Shown here piece by piece: positions 1 through 12,506 of a stretch of 64,000 nt of DNA; position 1 is the stretch's first letter; every line of letters starts with the position of its first letter. The DNA lies in contig NZ_JIAD01000001.1 in the NCBI RefSeq assembly GCF_000688015.1, positions 248,001 to 312,000 on the forward strand, in the 5' to 3' direction. Source of the DNA: Eubacterium sp. AB3007. Its GTDB lineage: Bacteria > Bacillota > Clostridia > Peptostreptococcales > Anaerovoracaceae. The notes under the pieces were generated by a model. The model made no database searches and was not told where the DNA came from. It was given only the letters and a program-made list of their open reading frames with translations. The position numbers and the translations under genes were made by a program.

Positions 1-1
1 A

Positions 2-1042
2 CGGAAGCGGGGCCTGGCAGAAGGCTTTGTGATCGACTCTGCGGCAACCAGTCGGGAGGAGATCGGAAACCCGGTTTATCCACCGGCGCGTCGCAAACTG
101 GGGGAGCACGGGATCGCCTGCGATGGACACCATGCGCGGCAGATGACCAGAGCCGACTACGACCGCTACGACAGCATCGTCTGCATGGACCGGGCCAACA
201 TCCGAAACGCCACCAGGATCGCGGGCGGTGACCCTGCAGGAAAGATCACGCTGCTTCTGGACCATACCCGGAGAGCTGGGCAGGACGTGGCAGACCCCTG
301 GTACACGGGGGATTTTGATGCCACCTGGCGGGACGTGACAGAAGGATGCGAGGCGCTTTTGGCAGAATACACGGGAGCACGGGAGGAAACTGACGGGCTT
401 CCGATCTATGAGTACGGATGCTCCAGTGCCCGAAATGTACTCATCCAGATGGTGGACGATCACGATCTTTCGGTGATCGAGAGCGAGGTCGCGATGCTGC
501 AGGCGCTTTCGGGGGAGGATTTTTGCCTGAAGGCGGTAAAGGTCCGCGGCTGGAACGACGACCTGTCTCCATGGGAAGCGCCGGCGGTGTTCGGGAAGGA
601 AGGCTTTGGCGGCGGAGCGGGGGACACGCTTTCGCAGATTCTCCCTCTGACCGAGGACCGCACAAAGTCTTACTACATCGGCGGTTATTCCCTGGCGGGC
701 TTGTTTGCCCTGTGGGCAGCCAGCCAAACGGATCGATTCCAGGGGGTGGCCGCGGCTTCCCCCTCTGTCTGGTTTCCTGGAATCGTGGAGCACCTGCGGG
801 AGCATCCAGTCCAGACGGAGGCCGTCTGTCTGAGCCTGGGTGACAAGGAGGAAAAGACCAGAAACAAGGTCATGGCCCGAGTGGGGGATAGTATCCGTGA
901 GATCCACCAGATTCTGCAGGAGCAGGGAATCCGGAGCACGCTGGAGTGGAATCCGGGGAACCACTTCCGAGATCCGGACCGCAGGACCGCAAAGGCGTTC
1001 GCGTGGGTGTTGCCTGCGCAAGGAGGGAAAGGAAAGTATTGA
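2..1042 (+). CDS. Low-molecular-weight protein-tyrosine phosphatase fused to esterase-like alpha/beta hydrolase (5' end outside window)
   Basis: The frame is open from base 2, so the start and the phosphatase P-loop (CX5R) lie upstream of the window. The visible N-terminal part reads as the rest of a low-molecular-weight tyrosine phosphatase, with NPVYPPARRKL and the catalytic general-acid DPW motif near codon 90 counted from base 29. From about codon 120 a second domain follows, with the nucleophile elbow GGYSLAG (Ser at about 221) and a late GNHF histidine near codon 312, as in the esterase family related to enterobactin esterases (PF00756-like). Both halves stay in frame with no stop. The substrates are unknown. 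The fusion is seen; joint function is inference. The stop overlaps the -35 of the ychF promoter. Confidence 0.8.
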   Translation, partial: RKRGLAEGFVIDSAATSREEIGNPVYPPARRKLGEHGIACDGHHARQMTRADYDRYDSIVCMDRANIRNATRIAGGDPAGKITLLLDHTRRAGQDVADPWYTGDFDATWRDVTEGCEALLAEYTGAREETDGLPIYEYGCSSARNVLIQMVDDHDLSVIESEVAMLQALSGEDFCLKAVKVRGWNDDLSPWEAPAVFGKEGFGGGAGDTLSQILPLTEDRTKSYYIGGYSLAGLFALWAASQTDRFQGVAAASPSVWFPGIVEHLREHPVQTEAVCLSLGDKEEKTRNKVMARVGDSIREIHQILQEQGIRSTLEWNPGNHFRDPDRRTAKAFAWVLPAQGGKGKY

Positions 1043-1067
1043 GCAATTCTCTCTGAGGTGCTATAAT
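1039..1067 (+). promoter_or_regulatory. Sigma-A type promoter for ychF, extended -10
   Basis: TTGAGC at 1039-1044 and TATAAT at 1062-1067 are separated by 17 bp, with a TG one base before the -10. The -35 overlaps the stop codon of the upstream gene. Confidence 0.75.
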
Positions 1068-1127
1068 ACTAAAGGCGCGTAAGAAAACGCAGGTCGACCA
1101 TAGAGAACGCAAGGAGGAAATATAGAT

Positions 1128-2225
1128 ATGAAACTGGGGATAGTCGGGCTTCCAAATGTCGGTAAGAGTACTTTGTTCAACGCCATCACCAAGGCGGGAG
1201 CGGAGGCGGCGAACTACCCGTTCTGCACCATCGAACCCAATGTGGGCGTGGTGACCGTGCCGGACGAGCGGATCCGCGTGCTGACAGAGCTGAACAAGTC
1301 ACGGAAGACCATCTACACCACCATCGAGTTCTGCGACATCGCCGGTCTGGTGAAGGGAGCATCCCAGGGGGAAGGGCTTGGCAACAAGTTCCTGGGACAC
1401 ATCCGTGAGGTGGCGGCCATCGTCCACGTGGTGCGGTGCTTTGAGAACGACAACATCGTCCACGTCAGCGGCCAGATCGATCCGTTGTCGGACATCGAGA
1501 CCATCAACACCGAGCTGATCCTGTCCGACATGGAGGTGCTGGAGCGGCGCATCGCCAAGACGGCGAAGGGGGCTCGCAACGACAAAGCCCTGGCAGCGGA
1601 ACTTGCCATGCTGAAGAAGGTCAACGAGTTCCTGGGCACCGGAAAGTCAGCCAGGGCCATGGAACTGGACGAGGAGGAGGCTGCATTCGTAGAGACACTG
1701 GGCCTGCTATCCTACAAACCTATCATATATGTAGCCAACGTGTCAGAGGATGACGCGGCAGATGAGGCGGGCAATCCGTACGTACAGAAGGTGCGCGAGT
1801 TTGCAGCCAGTGAAGGCGCAGAGGCGATCTGCTGCTGTGCAGAACTGGAGCAGGAGATCTCAGAACTGGAGGATGATGAGAAGGCTATGTTCCTGGAAGA
1901 GATGGGCATCGAGGAGTCAGGGCTGGACAAGCTCATCAAGGCTTCCTACCGCCTGCTGGATCTGATATCCTTCCTGACCACCGGGGAGGATGAAACGAGA
2001 GCATGGACCATCAAGGTAGGAACCAAAGCCCCCCAGGCAGCCGGCAAGATCCACACGGACTTCGAGAAAGGTTTCATCCGGGCTGAGACCATCAACTATG
2101 ACGTTCTCATGGCTGAATGCGACGGGAGCATGGTCAAGGCCAAGGAGAAGGGACTGCTGCGATCCGAGGGTAAGGAATATGTGGTGAAGGATGGGGATAT
2201 CATCACGTTCCTGTTTAACGTATAG
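1128..2225 (+). CDS. ychF: Redox-regulated ATPase YchF (Obg-family, ribosome-associated)
   Basis: The 365-residue product matches the usual length of YchF/OLA1 proteins. The P-loop GLPNVGKST is at residues 7-15. The specificity motif is NVSE rather than NKxD, the known hallmark that makes YchF an ATPase instead of a GTPase. The C-terminal third carries the TGS/ubiquitin-like fold ending in DGDIITFLFNV. Family members bind ribosomes and modulate stress responses and translation fidelity. The start at 1128 has AAGGAGG 11 bases upstream. The gene has its own promoter (1039-1067) and a terminator (2246-2275), so it is probably monocistronic. Confidence 0.97.
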   Translation: MKLGIVGLPNVGKSTLFNAITKAGAEAANYPFCTIEPNVGVVTVPDERIRVLTELNKSRKTIYTTIEFCDIAGLVKGASQGEGLGNKFLGHIREVAAIVHVVRCFENDNIVHVSGQIDPLSDIETINTELILSDMEVLERRIAKTAKGARNDKALAAELAMLKKVNEFLGTGKSARAMELDEEEAAFVETLGLLSYKPIIYVANVSEDDAADEAGNPYVQKVREFAASEGAEAICCCAELEQEISELEDDEKAMFLEEMGIEESGLDKLIKASYRLLDLISFLTTGEDETRAWTIKVGTKAPQAAGKIHTDFEKGFIRAETINYDVLMAECDGSMVKAKEKGLLRSEGKEYVVKDGDIITFLFNV

Positions 2226-2245
2226 TATATGAGAGTAGGGAAGGG

Positions 2246-2275
2246 AAGGCCGCTGCTTGTGCAGCGGCCTTTCTA
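2246..2275 (+). terminator. Rho-independent terminator after ychF
   Basis: Perfect 11-bp stem 2246-2256 / 2261-2271 with a TTGT loop and a short T-rich tail (TTTCT). It lies 20 bases after the ychF stop. Confidence 0.8.
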
Positions 2276-2304
2276 ATACAATAATGGAGTGAGATCACTT
2301 ACGG

Positions 2305-2502
2305 CTACCGCTCGACACGGTGATTCTTCTTCATCTTATCGATGTCATCAGAAAGATAGATGACGTTATCCTCCTCACGGATGTCATCCTTCTTGGGGGG
2401 TTTGGGCGGAGCAGGGGGTTCGTCCTTGCTTCCGCTTGTCGAGAGCAGGTAGTATACGAATAGTCCGATCACGAACACTACACCTAACACCATAAGTGGC
2501 AT
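2305..2502 (-). CDS. Small single-pass membrane protein, unknown function
   Basis: The product has 65 residues: an N-terminal hydrophobic segment at about residues 2-21 followed by a proline-rich stretch (PPAPPKPPKK) and a charged tail. A strong AAGGAGG lies 7 bases before the start (2510-2516 on the + strand), which supports translation. I do not recognise the family. It sits convergent to ychF and divergent from the rRNA operon. Confidence 0.65.
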   Translation of the reverse strand: MPLMVLGVVFVIGLFVYYLLSTSGSKDEPPAPPKPPKKDDIREEDNVIYLSDDIDKMKKNHRVER

Positions 2503-2578
2503 AACAGCACCTCCTTATATATATATATCATACCACAATAGAAGAAGATATAAAATAAAAAAATCCTGAAAAAAGGTG

Positions 2579-2607
2579 TTGACAAGCAGGAGGTAAGATG
2601 CTATTAT
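2579..2607 (+). promoter_or_regulatory. rRNA operon promoter P1
   Basis: TTGACA at 2579-2584 and TATTAT at 2602-2607 with a 17-bp spacer. It is the first of two tandem promoters upstream of the 16S gene and is preceded by an AT-rich tract (2517-2565) that could act as an UP element. Confidence 0.8.
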
Positions 2608-2676
2608 ATACGAGTTCGCTGCTGAAAGACAGCCGATTGTCAGATAAAGTTTTTTAAAAAAAGATTAAAATACTTG

Positions 2677-2705
2677 TTGACAACGAATCGCAGACGTGGT
2701 AATAT
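2677..2705 (+). promoter_or_regulatory. rRNA operon promoter P2
   Basis: TTGACA at 2677-2682 and TAATAT at 2700-2705 with a 17-bp spacer, preceded by T- and A-rich tracts (2650-2672) that resemble an UP element. Confidence 0.8.
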
Positions 2706-2942
2706 AAAATACGGTCGCGGTAAGCGAACGCGGGCGAAAGCCCGGTGTACTTTGAAAACTCCATAGACAGAAATCTAGTAGTCAAACAAGACAATTACAG
2801 GTTACATGTTAACCAACCTGGATCATTGAGACATGAATGATCCCCAAGATTTCCAAAACAGTAATACGGTAACAAGAGACGCAAGCGTCTGACCGGATAC
2901 AAACGGAAAGAGATGATAACGCGAGAGCGTTAACATACCATT
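2706..2942 (+). other. rRNA operon leader, no gene
   Basis: The untranslated leader lies between P2 and the 16S start. It contains the phrase TACTTTGAAAACTCC common to clostridial rRNA leaders. I see no coding region here. Confidence 0.6.
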
Positions 2943-4465
<1,523 letters not shown>

Positions 4466-4499
4466 GGGAGACACTGGATACTGTCTATGGGTTTTACAT

Positions 4500-4576
<77 letters not shown>

Positions 4577-4840
4577 TTATCCTTTATGGATATGGTAAGC
4601 GCGTAAGCGCATGTACCTTGAAAACCGAATAACTTGCAAGAAATGCATCACAGTAAGAGATCGAGATCAATATCTGAAAGGTATTAGTAAGTAAAGACTA
4701 AGCAAGAGGGTATGAATCTACGATTTCAACCGAGAAGCCAGGAGAAGAACAACGTAACAGTATGTTCTTTGACAAAAGCAAGAAAGTCCATACATGAGCG
4801 CCATGTATGGCAAGCTAAGAGAACCGAGAGGAACTCAATT

Positions 4841-7719
<2,879 letters not shown>

Positions 7720-7800
7720 GCAAATGGCAAAGAAGGTGAGTGAGCGGACTTGCAAGGTTATTCGGATTTGAGGGTACCAACTCTCAGAGAAATGATTGAA

Positions 7801-7917
<117 letters not shown>

Positions 7918-7935
7918 CAATCATTTTTTTTACAA

Positions 7936-8010
7936 GGCCCCATGGTCAAGCGGTTAAGACACCGCCCTTTCACGGCGGTAACTCGAGTTCGATTCTCGAT
8001 GGGGTCACCA
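7936..8010 (+). tRNA. tRNA-Glu (TTC)
   Basis: Acceptor GGCCCCA pairs with TGGGGTC and CCA is encoded. The anticodon stem CCGCC/GGCGG encloses CTTTCAC with anticodon TTC at 7969-7971. It is the last gene of the rRNA operon. Confidence 0.96.
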
Positions 8011-8020
8011 CATTATATAG

Positions 8021-8059
8021 CCTGTAGACGTTGAAAATACAATGTCTGCAGGTTTTTTT
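8021..8059 (+). terminator. Rho-independent terminator of the rRNA operon
   Basis: 13-bp stem 8021-8033 / 8040-8052, with two G-U wobbles, a six-base loop and a run of seven T (8053-8059). Confidence 0.9.
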
Positions 8060-8089
8060 ATTGTTTCCAAAAGGGTATTTAAAGACCGT

Positions 8090-8115
8090 TTGATATGCCC
8101 AGGATGTGATATAAT
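8090..8115 (+). promoter_or_regulatory. Possible promoter for the 8161 gene
   Basis: A perfect TATAAT is at 8110-8115. The nearest -35-like hexamer, TTGATA at 8090-8095, is only 14 bp away, so the -35 assignment is weak. Confidence 0.4.
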
Positions 8116-8160
8116 AATTGTGCGAACAATAATGCGTTACAACTTTGAAAGGAGCAGTTT

Positions 8161-8376
8161 ATGACGTGCGAAAGACTTATTGAATTTATGAAAGAACAGC
8201 AACTTGAGGAGTATCAGTTCACGAGCTGTGACAGAGTCAGTTTGAAGAAGGGACGGCGCACGGTTGATATTTATCCAGATGGAAGATACGTGATCCTGGA
8301 GGAAGGTCCATATGATCCTGTGAGGGATGACAACGATTTGGTTTTCGAAGAACACGGGACCCTGTGTTCTGAATGA
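8161..8376 (+). CDS. Hypothetical 71-residue protein
   Basis: The small acidic soluble protein has a clear AAAGGAG ribosome-binding site 7 bases upstream of its ATG. It shows no recognised motif and no signal or membrane segment. The C-terminal half (DIYPDGRYVILEEGPYDP) looks like a beta-hairpin. It is flanked by a promoter-like TATAAT and a weak terminator, suggesting a monocistronic unit between the rRNA operon and the hydrolase gene. Confidence 0.6.
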   Translation: MTCERLIEFMKEQQLEEYQFTSCDRVSLKKGRRTVDIYPDGRYVILEEGPYDPVRDDNDLVFEEHGTLCSE

Positions 8377-8397
8377 CTTGACAGGCTCTGATATGAC

Positions 8398-8424
8398 AGG
8401 CATCTGTGATAGGTGCTTGTTTTT
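8398..8424 (+). terminator. Weak rho-independent terminator
   Basis: 7-bp stem (8398-8404 / 8412-8418) with two wobble pairs, a 7-base loop, then GTTTTT. The remaining 190 bases to the next gene hold no recognised feature apart from T-rich tracts. Confidence 0.45.
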
Positions 8425-8616
8425 ATCTTCAGGGTACAGCGACGTGTGTTTGTAAGAAGCAGTGGCGCGATGCGGCGATCTATGGTAGAATTCTTTTGTA
8501 GACTTATGTTTTTTTTGAATGACTATGTCAACCAGAAGGCACTTCAGCGAGTATGGTTTTGCTACTGAAGGATTGATTGGAGCATGATCGATACTCGCAG
8601 GAAGGACGGTATAACA

Positions 8617-9138
8617 ATGAGAAAGATACTTGTCGTCATCGATATGCAGAATGATTTTGTGGATGGTTCTTTGGGGACGGCAGAGGCAGAGGCCATCGTG
8701 GAAAACGTGAAGCAGAAGATCCGGACATATGCGCCGGAGGATGTGTTCGCTACGATGGATACCCACGGCGAGGACTATATGAACACGCAGGAAGGGGAGA
8801 ACCTCCCCGTCCTGCACTGCATCAAGGGCACAGAAGGATGGGAGATCCGTTCGGATATCGCGGCGCTTATGCCCGGGGCCAGGATCTACGAGAAACCCAC
8901 ATTCGGAAGTACCAGACTGGCAGCTGATCTTGCGGATATTGCCAGAGAAGAGGAGATACGGATCGAGCTCATCGGGCTTTGTACAGATATCTGTGTCGTG
9001 TCCAACGCACTCCTGCTGAAGGCGATGATGCCAGAGGTAGAGATCAGCGTAGATGCTTCCTGCTGTGCCGGTGTTACACCGGAGAAACATCTTGCTGCGC
9101 TGGAGACCATGCGTTCCTGCCAGATTCAGGTGCGATAA
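8617..9138 (+). CDS. Cysteine hydrolase, isochorismatase/nicotinamidase family
   Basis: The 173-residue protein has the family's catalytic triad visible as D9 (VVIDMQNDF), K93 (YEKPTF) and C126 (TDICV). D48 and H50 in MDTH plus H67 resemble the zinc ligands of nicotinamidases, so conversion of nicotinamide to nicotinate is the most likely reaction, by family knowledge. The upstream GTG-like and ATG alternatives (8584) lack a site; the chosen ATG has AGGAAGG upstream. The HD-domain gene follows 10 bases after, probably in the same transcript. Confidence 0.85.
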   Translation: MRKILVVIDMQNDFVDGSLGTAEAEAIVENVKQKIRTYAPEDVFATMDTHGEDYMNTQEGENLPVLHCIKGTEGWEIRSDIAALMPGARIYEKPTFGSTRLAADLADIAREEEIRIELIGLCTDICVVSNALLLKAMMPEVEISVDASCCAGVTPEKHLAALETMRSCQIQVR

Positions 9139-9148
9139 CGGAGGCGAC

Positions 9149-9895
9149 ATGATCGACAAAGCATATATCAGGAAGGCTTTTGACCGTTACGTGGCCGATT
9201 ACGACGCAGGGGACCCAAAGATCCGACTGAAGATCGACCACACGTACCGGGTCGCAGGGCTTTGTGCGAGGATCGCGGAGGAGGTGCCGGGCACGGAACC
9301 GGACCTGGCCTGGGTGATGGGGATGCTTCACGACATCGGGCGTTTTGAACAGGTGAGACGCTATCACACCTTTATCGACGCCAGGTCCGTGCAGCATGCG
9401 GCCTTCGGCGCGGATCTTCTCTTTCGGGAGGGTTTGCTCGAACAACTGGCGCCGGGGCTTTCGGAGGAGCAGAGCCATCTGCTGGAGTTGAGCATCCGAA
9501 GCCACAGTCTCTACCGCCTGCCGGAGGAACTGACGGAGGCGGAACGTCGGTATTGCCAGCTCTTGCGGGACGCGGACAAGATCGATATATTCCGAGTCAT
9601 CTGGGAAACGCCCCTGGAGGATATTTATAACGTAAGCAGAGAGGCGCTGGAGAACGCAACGGTCAGCGAGGAAGTGAAAGACTGCTTTCGGAGCCGGACA
9701 TCTGTGCTTCGGGAATTGAAGAAGACGCCCATCGATTACCTTGTGGCACACATATGTATGAGTTTTGAGCTGGTGTACCCAGTGAGCCGGGAGATCGCCG
9801 GTGAGCAGGGCTATCTGGAACGGCTGCTGGCCTTCCGCTCCCGGAACCCGGAAACGGAAGACTGGTTTGCCTATATGCGGGCGAACTACCGCTAG
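9149..9895 (+). CDS. HD-domain phosphohydrolase
   Basis: The 248-residue protein has the HD superfamily metal site: H31 (IDHTYR), H61-D62 (MLHDIGRFEQ), H84 (QHAAFG) and a late D in RDADKIDIF. HD proteins of this size cleave phosphoesters of nucleotides; the substrate is not evident. GGAGG lies just before the ATG at 9149. The gene follows the nicotinamidase-like gene closely. Its TAG stop overlaps the stop of the convergent nitroreductase gene within a palindromic CTAG. Confidence 0.85.
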   Translation: MIDKAYIRKAFDRYVADYDAGDPKIRLKIDHTYRVAGLCARIAEEVPGTEPDLAWVMGMLHDIGRFEQVRRYHTFIDARSVQHAAFGADLLFREGLLEQLAPGLSEEQSHLLELSIRSHSLYRLPEELTEAERRYCQLLRDADKIDIFRVIWETPLEDIYNVSREALENATVSEEVKDCFRSRTSVLRELKKTPIDYLVAHICMSFELVYPVSREIAGEQGYLERLLAFRSRNPETEDWFAYMRANYR

Positions 9896-10782
9896 AATCT
9901 GATCTCGTGGGTCTGCATGATCCCTTCACGCTGCACGCCGCGGGCGAACTCCACGGCGGGGTAGCCGAAGCCGAGGATCGTCCCGAAGTAACGGTCTTCC
10001 GGGATCTGCAGCAGGGCCTGCACGTCCGGCATCTTGGACAAAGCTCCCACAGGCATGGTCATGATGATCGAGGCGAGGCCGCGGCTGGCGCAGATGAGAT
10101 CGAACCAGGCCGCTGCCAGATGGGGATCGATGTGCCAGCATCCCAGGTTTCTGGGGGAGTGGATCACCAGAATATGGGGTGCGTTCAGGAAGAACATATC
10201 CCCATGATTACGGGTAGGCTCCAGAGCGATCTGGGATTCCCAGTCTGCCTGATCGAAGGCGCCCGGGTAGATTCCTTCCTCCGCCAGCTGGAAGGCACGG
10301 TCGTGGACGAGGTTTCGGAATTTGTCCATAGTTTCTTTATCGTAAACCACGGAGAATTGCAGAGATTGCCGGTTGCTGCCGGTGGGGACGTTCTCAAGCA
10401 GGGTCAGCATTGCATCGATCTCCTCCCGGGGGACGGGTTTATCCAGGAAGTGGCGACAGCTGCGGCGCATGCGCATCAGCGCGGCAAGCTGGTCTGCGGT
10501 GGCGGCATCTTCCGGACGGACCGACGATGCCGGATCTTTGCCCAGGATGGTGATGGCACCGGCGGGACAGACCGCCATGCAGCGCTGGCATCGATAGCAG
10601 CCGGCCCAGCCACAGACGCCATCGGCTTCTGCCCGCATCTTTACGGTGTGATCCCCGGGATCCTCGTACAGGATCTGGGAGGAGCAGACGTCCAGACAGC
10701 GGCCGCAGTGGATGCACTTGGCCGGGTCTGCGCGGAAATCAAACGAATCAGTCAGAAAATCACCTTTATAAAGATAAGTCAT
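9892..10782 (-). CDS. Nitroreductase family protein with N-terminal two-[4Fe-4S] ferredoxin domain
   Basis: The 296-residue protein has two cysteine clusters: C23-C26-C29-C33 and, after a longer loop, C57/C62-C65-C68-C72, as in bacterial-type ferredoxins. An FMN-dependent nitroreductase fold follows (RRSCRHF, PTGSNRQSLQF, late PVGALSKMPD). Ferredoxin-nitroreductases pass electrons to FMN and reduce quinones or nitro compounds; the physiological substrate is unknown. The start at 10782 has AAGGAGG upstream. An upstream in-frame extension starting with a proline-rich stretch lacks a site and was rejected. Confidence 0.9.
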   Translation of the reverse strand: MTYLYKGDFLTDSFDFRADPAKCIHCGRCLDVCSSQILYEDPGDHTVKMRAEADGVCGWAGCYRCQRCMAVCPAGAITILGKDPASSVRPEDAATADQLAALMRMRRSCRHFLDKPVPREEIDAMLTLLENVPTGSNRQSLQFSVVYDKETMDKFRNLVHDRAFQLAEEGIYPGAFDQADWESQIALEPTRNHGDMFFLNAPHILVIHSPRNLGCWHIDPHLAAAWFDLICASRGLASIIMTMPVGALSKMPDVQALLQIPEDRYFGTILGFGYPAVEFARGVQREGIMQTHEIRF

Positions 10783-10859
10783 GGTATGCCTCCTTTTGCC
10801 TTGATTGTAGCAGATGAGTGGAGGCGGGACAACCAAAAAATAAACAGTGAGGTAGAGGA

Positions 10860-11447
10860 TTGAAAGACAAGGATCTGATGTGGGAGGAACTGCACAGGGA
10901 GAGCATCGTTACAGATCAGTGGATCGACTTCCGGAAATCAGCGTACCGGTATCCGGACGGGCGGGTGTTCGAACCGTTCTATAGTTACAGCCGTCGGGAC
11001 TACACGGTGATCGTGGCCTCAGATGAGGCGGGCAGATATCTATGTGTCCGCCAGTTCCGGCAGGGGATCCGTGAGGTGACGACAGAGTTTCCGGCGGGAG
11101 GGATCGAGCAGAGTGACGGCCTGGAGTACGGCAACAAAGCCGCGGCGGAGAACGCGCTCGACTGTGCCCGGCGGGAACTGATGGAGGAAACCGGTTTTGT
11201 GTCCGATCAGTGGACGCACCTGATCACGATTCCGGCGAACGCAACGATCTCAGACAATTACGCCTATGTATTTCTGGCGGAAAACTGCCGGAAGGCAGGG
11301 AGTCAGCACCTGGACGAGACCGAGTGTCTGAACATGGAACTGCGCACGGCGGAGGAGATCGAGGAGATGATCCGCACAGGCAATTTCCAGCAGTCGGTAC
11401 ACGTCATGGCCTGGCTGCTTGCGAAGGAACATAAACAAAGGAGATAG
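10860..11447 (+). CDS. NUDIX hydrolase, ADP-ribose pyrophosphatase-like
   Basis: The 195-residue product carries a complete Nudix box: G and E at the start of GNKAAAE, then REL-MEETGF. Its overall layout, with an N-terminal beta-domain containing YPDGRVFEPF and a long Nudix domain, matches ADP-ribose/nucleoside-diphosphate-sugar pyrophosphatases. The start appears to be TTG at 10860 after GAGGTAGAGG; the next ATG (10878) has a weaker site. It opens a run of five tightly spaced genes to 14204. Its upstream region is shared with the divergent nitroreductase gene. Confidence 0.88.
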   Translation: MKDKDLMWEELHRESIVTDQWIDFRKSAYRYPDGRVFEPFYSYSRRDYTVIVASDEAGRYLCVRQFRQGIREVTTEFPAGGIEQSDGLEYGNKAAAENALDCARRELMEETGFVSDQWTHLITIPANATISDNYAYVFLAENCRKAGSQHLDETECLNMELRTAEEIEEMIRTGNFQQSVHVMAWLLAKEHKQRR

Positions 11448-11449
11448 AG

Positions 11450-11848
11450 ATGAACACAATGTTGATCGCGGCGGTAGTTGCCATCACGATGGCGCTTTTG
11501 TTCTATACCATCGGCGTCTGGTGGGAGCGGCTGGAGCGGGAACTCGCCGGCAGGCATCTGGTGTTTTTCTGCCTGGGATTGCTTTGTGACATCGCCGGAA
11601 CGATGCTCATGGCGTCTTTTGCCCAAGGTGGCGCGACACAGGCAGGGAGTTTGCTCTTGAGCCTGCACGGAAGCACTGGCGCGGCAGCTATCGTATTGAT
11701 GGCATTCCACGCTGTCTGGGCGGCGATCGTCCTGATCCGAAACCGCGAACGGGAGAAGCGGACCTTTCACCGGTTCAGCGTGCTGGTCTGGGCGATCTGG
11801 CTGATCCCGTATTTCTCGGGCGTGGTAATGGGAATGAGGGGGCAATAG
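11450..11848 (+). CDS. HsmA-family integral membrane protein
   Basis: The 132-residue protein has four predicted membrane helices (about residues 3-22, 38-58, 68-97, 108-127). The pattern LFYTIGVWWER, HLVFFCLGLLCDIAGT and HGSTGAAAI matches, from memory, the TIGR03987/HsmA family of small membrane proteins of unknown role. AGGAGATAG precedes the ATG and only two bases separate it from the Nudix gene, so the two are probably co-transcribed. Confidence 0.75.
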   Translation: MNTMLIAAVVAITMALLFYTIGVWWERLERELAGRHLVFFCLGLLCDIAGTMLMASFAQGGATQAGSLLLSLHGSTGAAAIVLMAFHAVWAAIVLIRNREREKRTFHRFSVLVWAIWLIPYFSGVVMGMRGQ

Positions 11849-11849
11849 G

Positions 11850-12158
11850 ATGGAACATCAGAGGGAATGGGCCAGTGCCAGGGATGAACTGGTCCAGGAG
11901 ATCTGCGCGCTGGGTTTTCCGCGGGAGCTGGGGGCGGAGATCGCCAGGCATCTGGGAAGCCCTCGGGCCATCCAGCGGATGACGGCCTATCTGCGAAGCG
12001 CCAGACCAGACGATGTGGAGCTGGTGGTGGACGAGATGCTGGCGATCAAAAGTGAGATCGATGCGTGGAAAGAGAAGAAGACCAACGAGGAAGCAAATGC
12101 TGTCTACAACGGGATGCTGTTCCAACAGCGCATGCCCGGAGCAGACGAGGAAGAGTAG
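11850..12158 (+). CDS. Hypothetical protein, 102 residues
   Basis: The soluble, mostly helical, acidic protein shows no motif that I recognise. It begins one base after the HsmA stop, with a GGGGGCAATAGG site inside the upstream gene, which points to translational coupling in the 10860-12486 cluster. Composition matches its neighbours. Confidence 0.65.
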   Translation: MEHQREWASARDELVQEICALGFPRELGAEIARHLGSPRAIQRMTAYLRSARPDDVELVVDEMLAIKSEIDAWKEKKTNEEANAVYNGMLFQQRMPGADEEE

Positions 12159-12186
12159 GACGAGAAAGAACCATAGGAGGCTAGTT

Positions 12187-12486
12187 ATGATCACTTGCGC
12201 ATTCATGTATATCGCACCGGGATTGGATCCGCTGAAGCAGCATGCGGTGATCCCATCGGAAGATGCACCCATGTATGTGGTGGGCGTCAGTAATTATGAC
12301 CAGGCAGAGGCGATCGCGCTGGAGTTGTCGAAAATAGGCTGTGACTGTATTGATCTGTGTCCAGGGTTCGGTGTGGAAGGCGTGGCCAGGATCAAGAAGG
12401 CCGTCGGTCCAAATACCCTGGTAGGCGTTGTGCGTTATGACAGCGTGCCACTATTCGGCGGCAAGTCAGGCGATGAGATGTTCTGA
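12187..12486 (+). CDS. Small conserved protein resembling DUF6506
   Basis: The 99-residue protein with the pattern MITCAFMYIAPGLDP, YDQAEAIALELSKIG and DLCPGFG resembles, from memory, the DUF6506 family of ferredoxin-fold-like small proteins; no function is known. The start at 12187 has AGGAGG 12 bases upstream. It lies between the helical hypothetical gene and the nucleotidase lipoprotein. Confidence 0.6.
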   Translation: MITCAFMYIAPGLDPLKQHAVIPSEDAPMYVVGVSNYDQAEAIALELSKIGCDCIDLCPGFGVEGVARIKKAVGPNTLVGVVRYDSVPLFGGKSGDEMF

Positions 12487-12506
12487 TTGAGGGAGTGAAG
12501 TGTACC

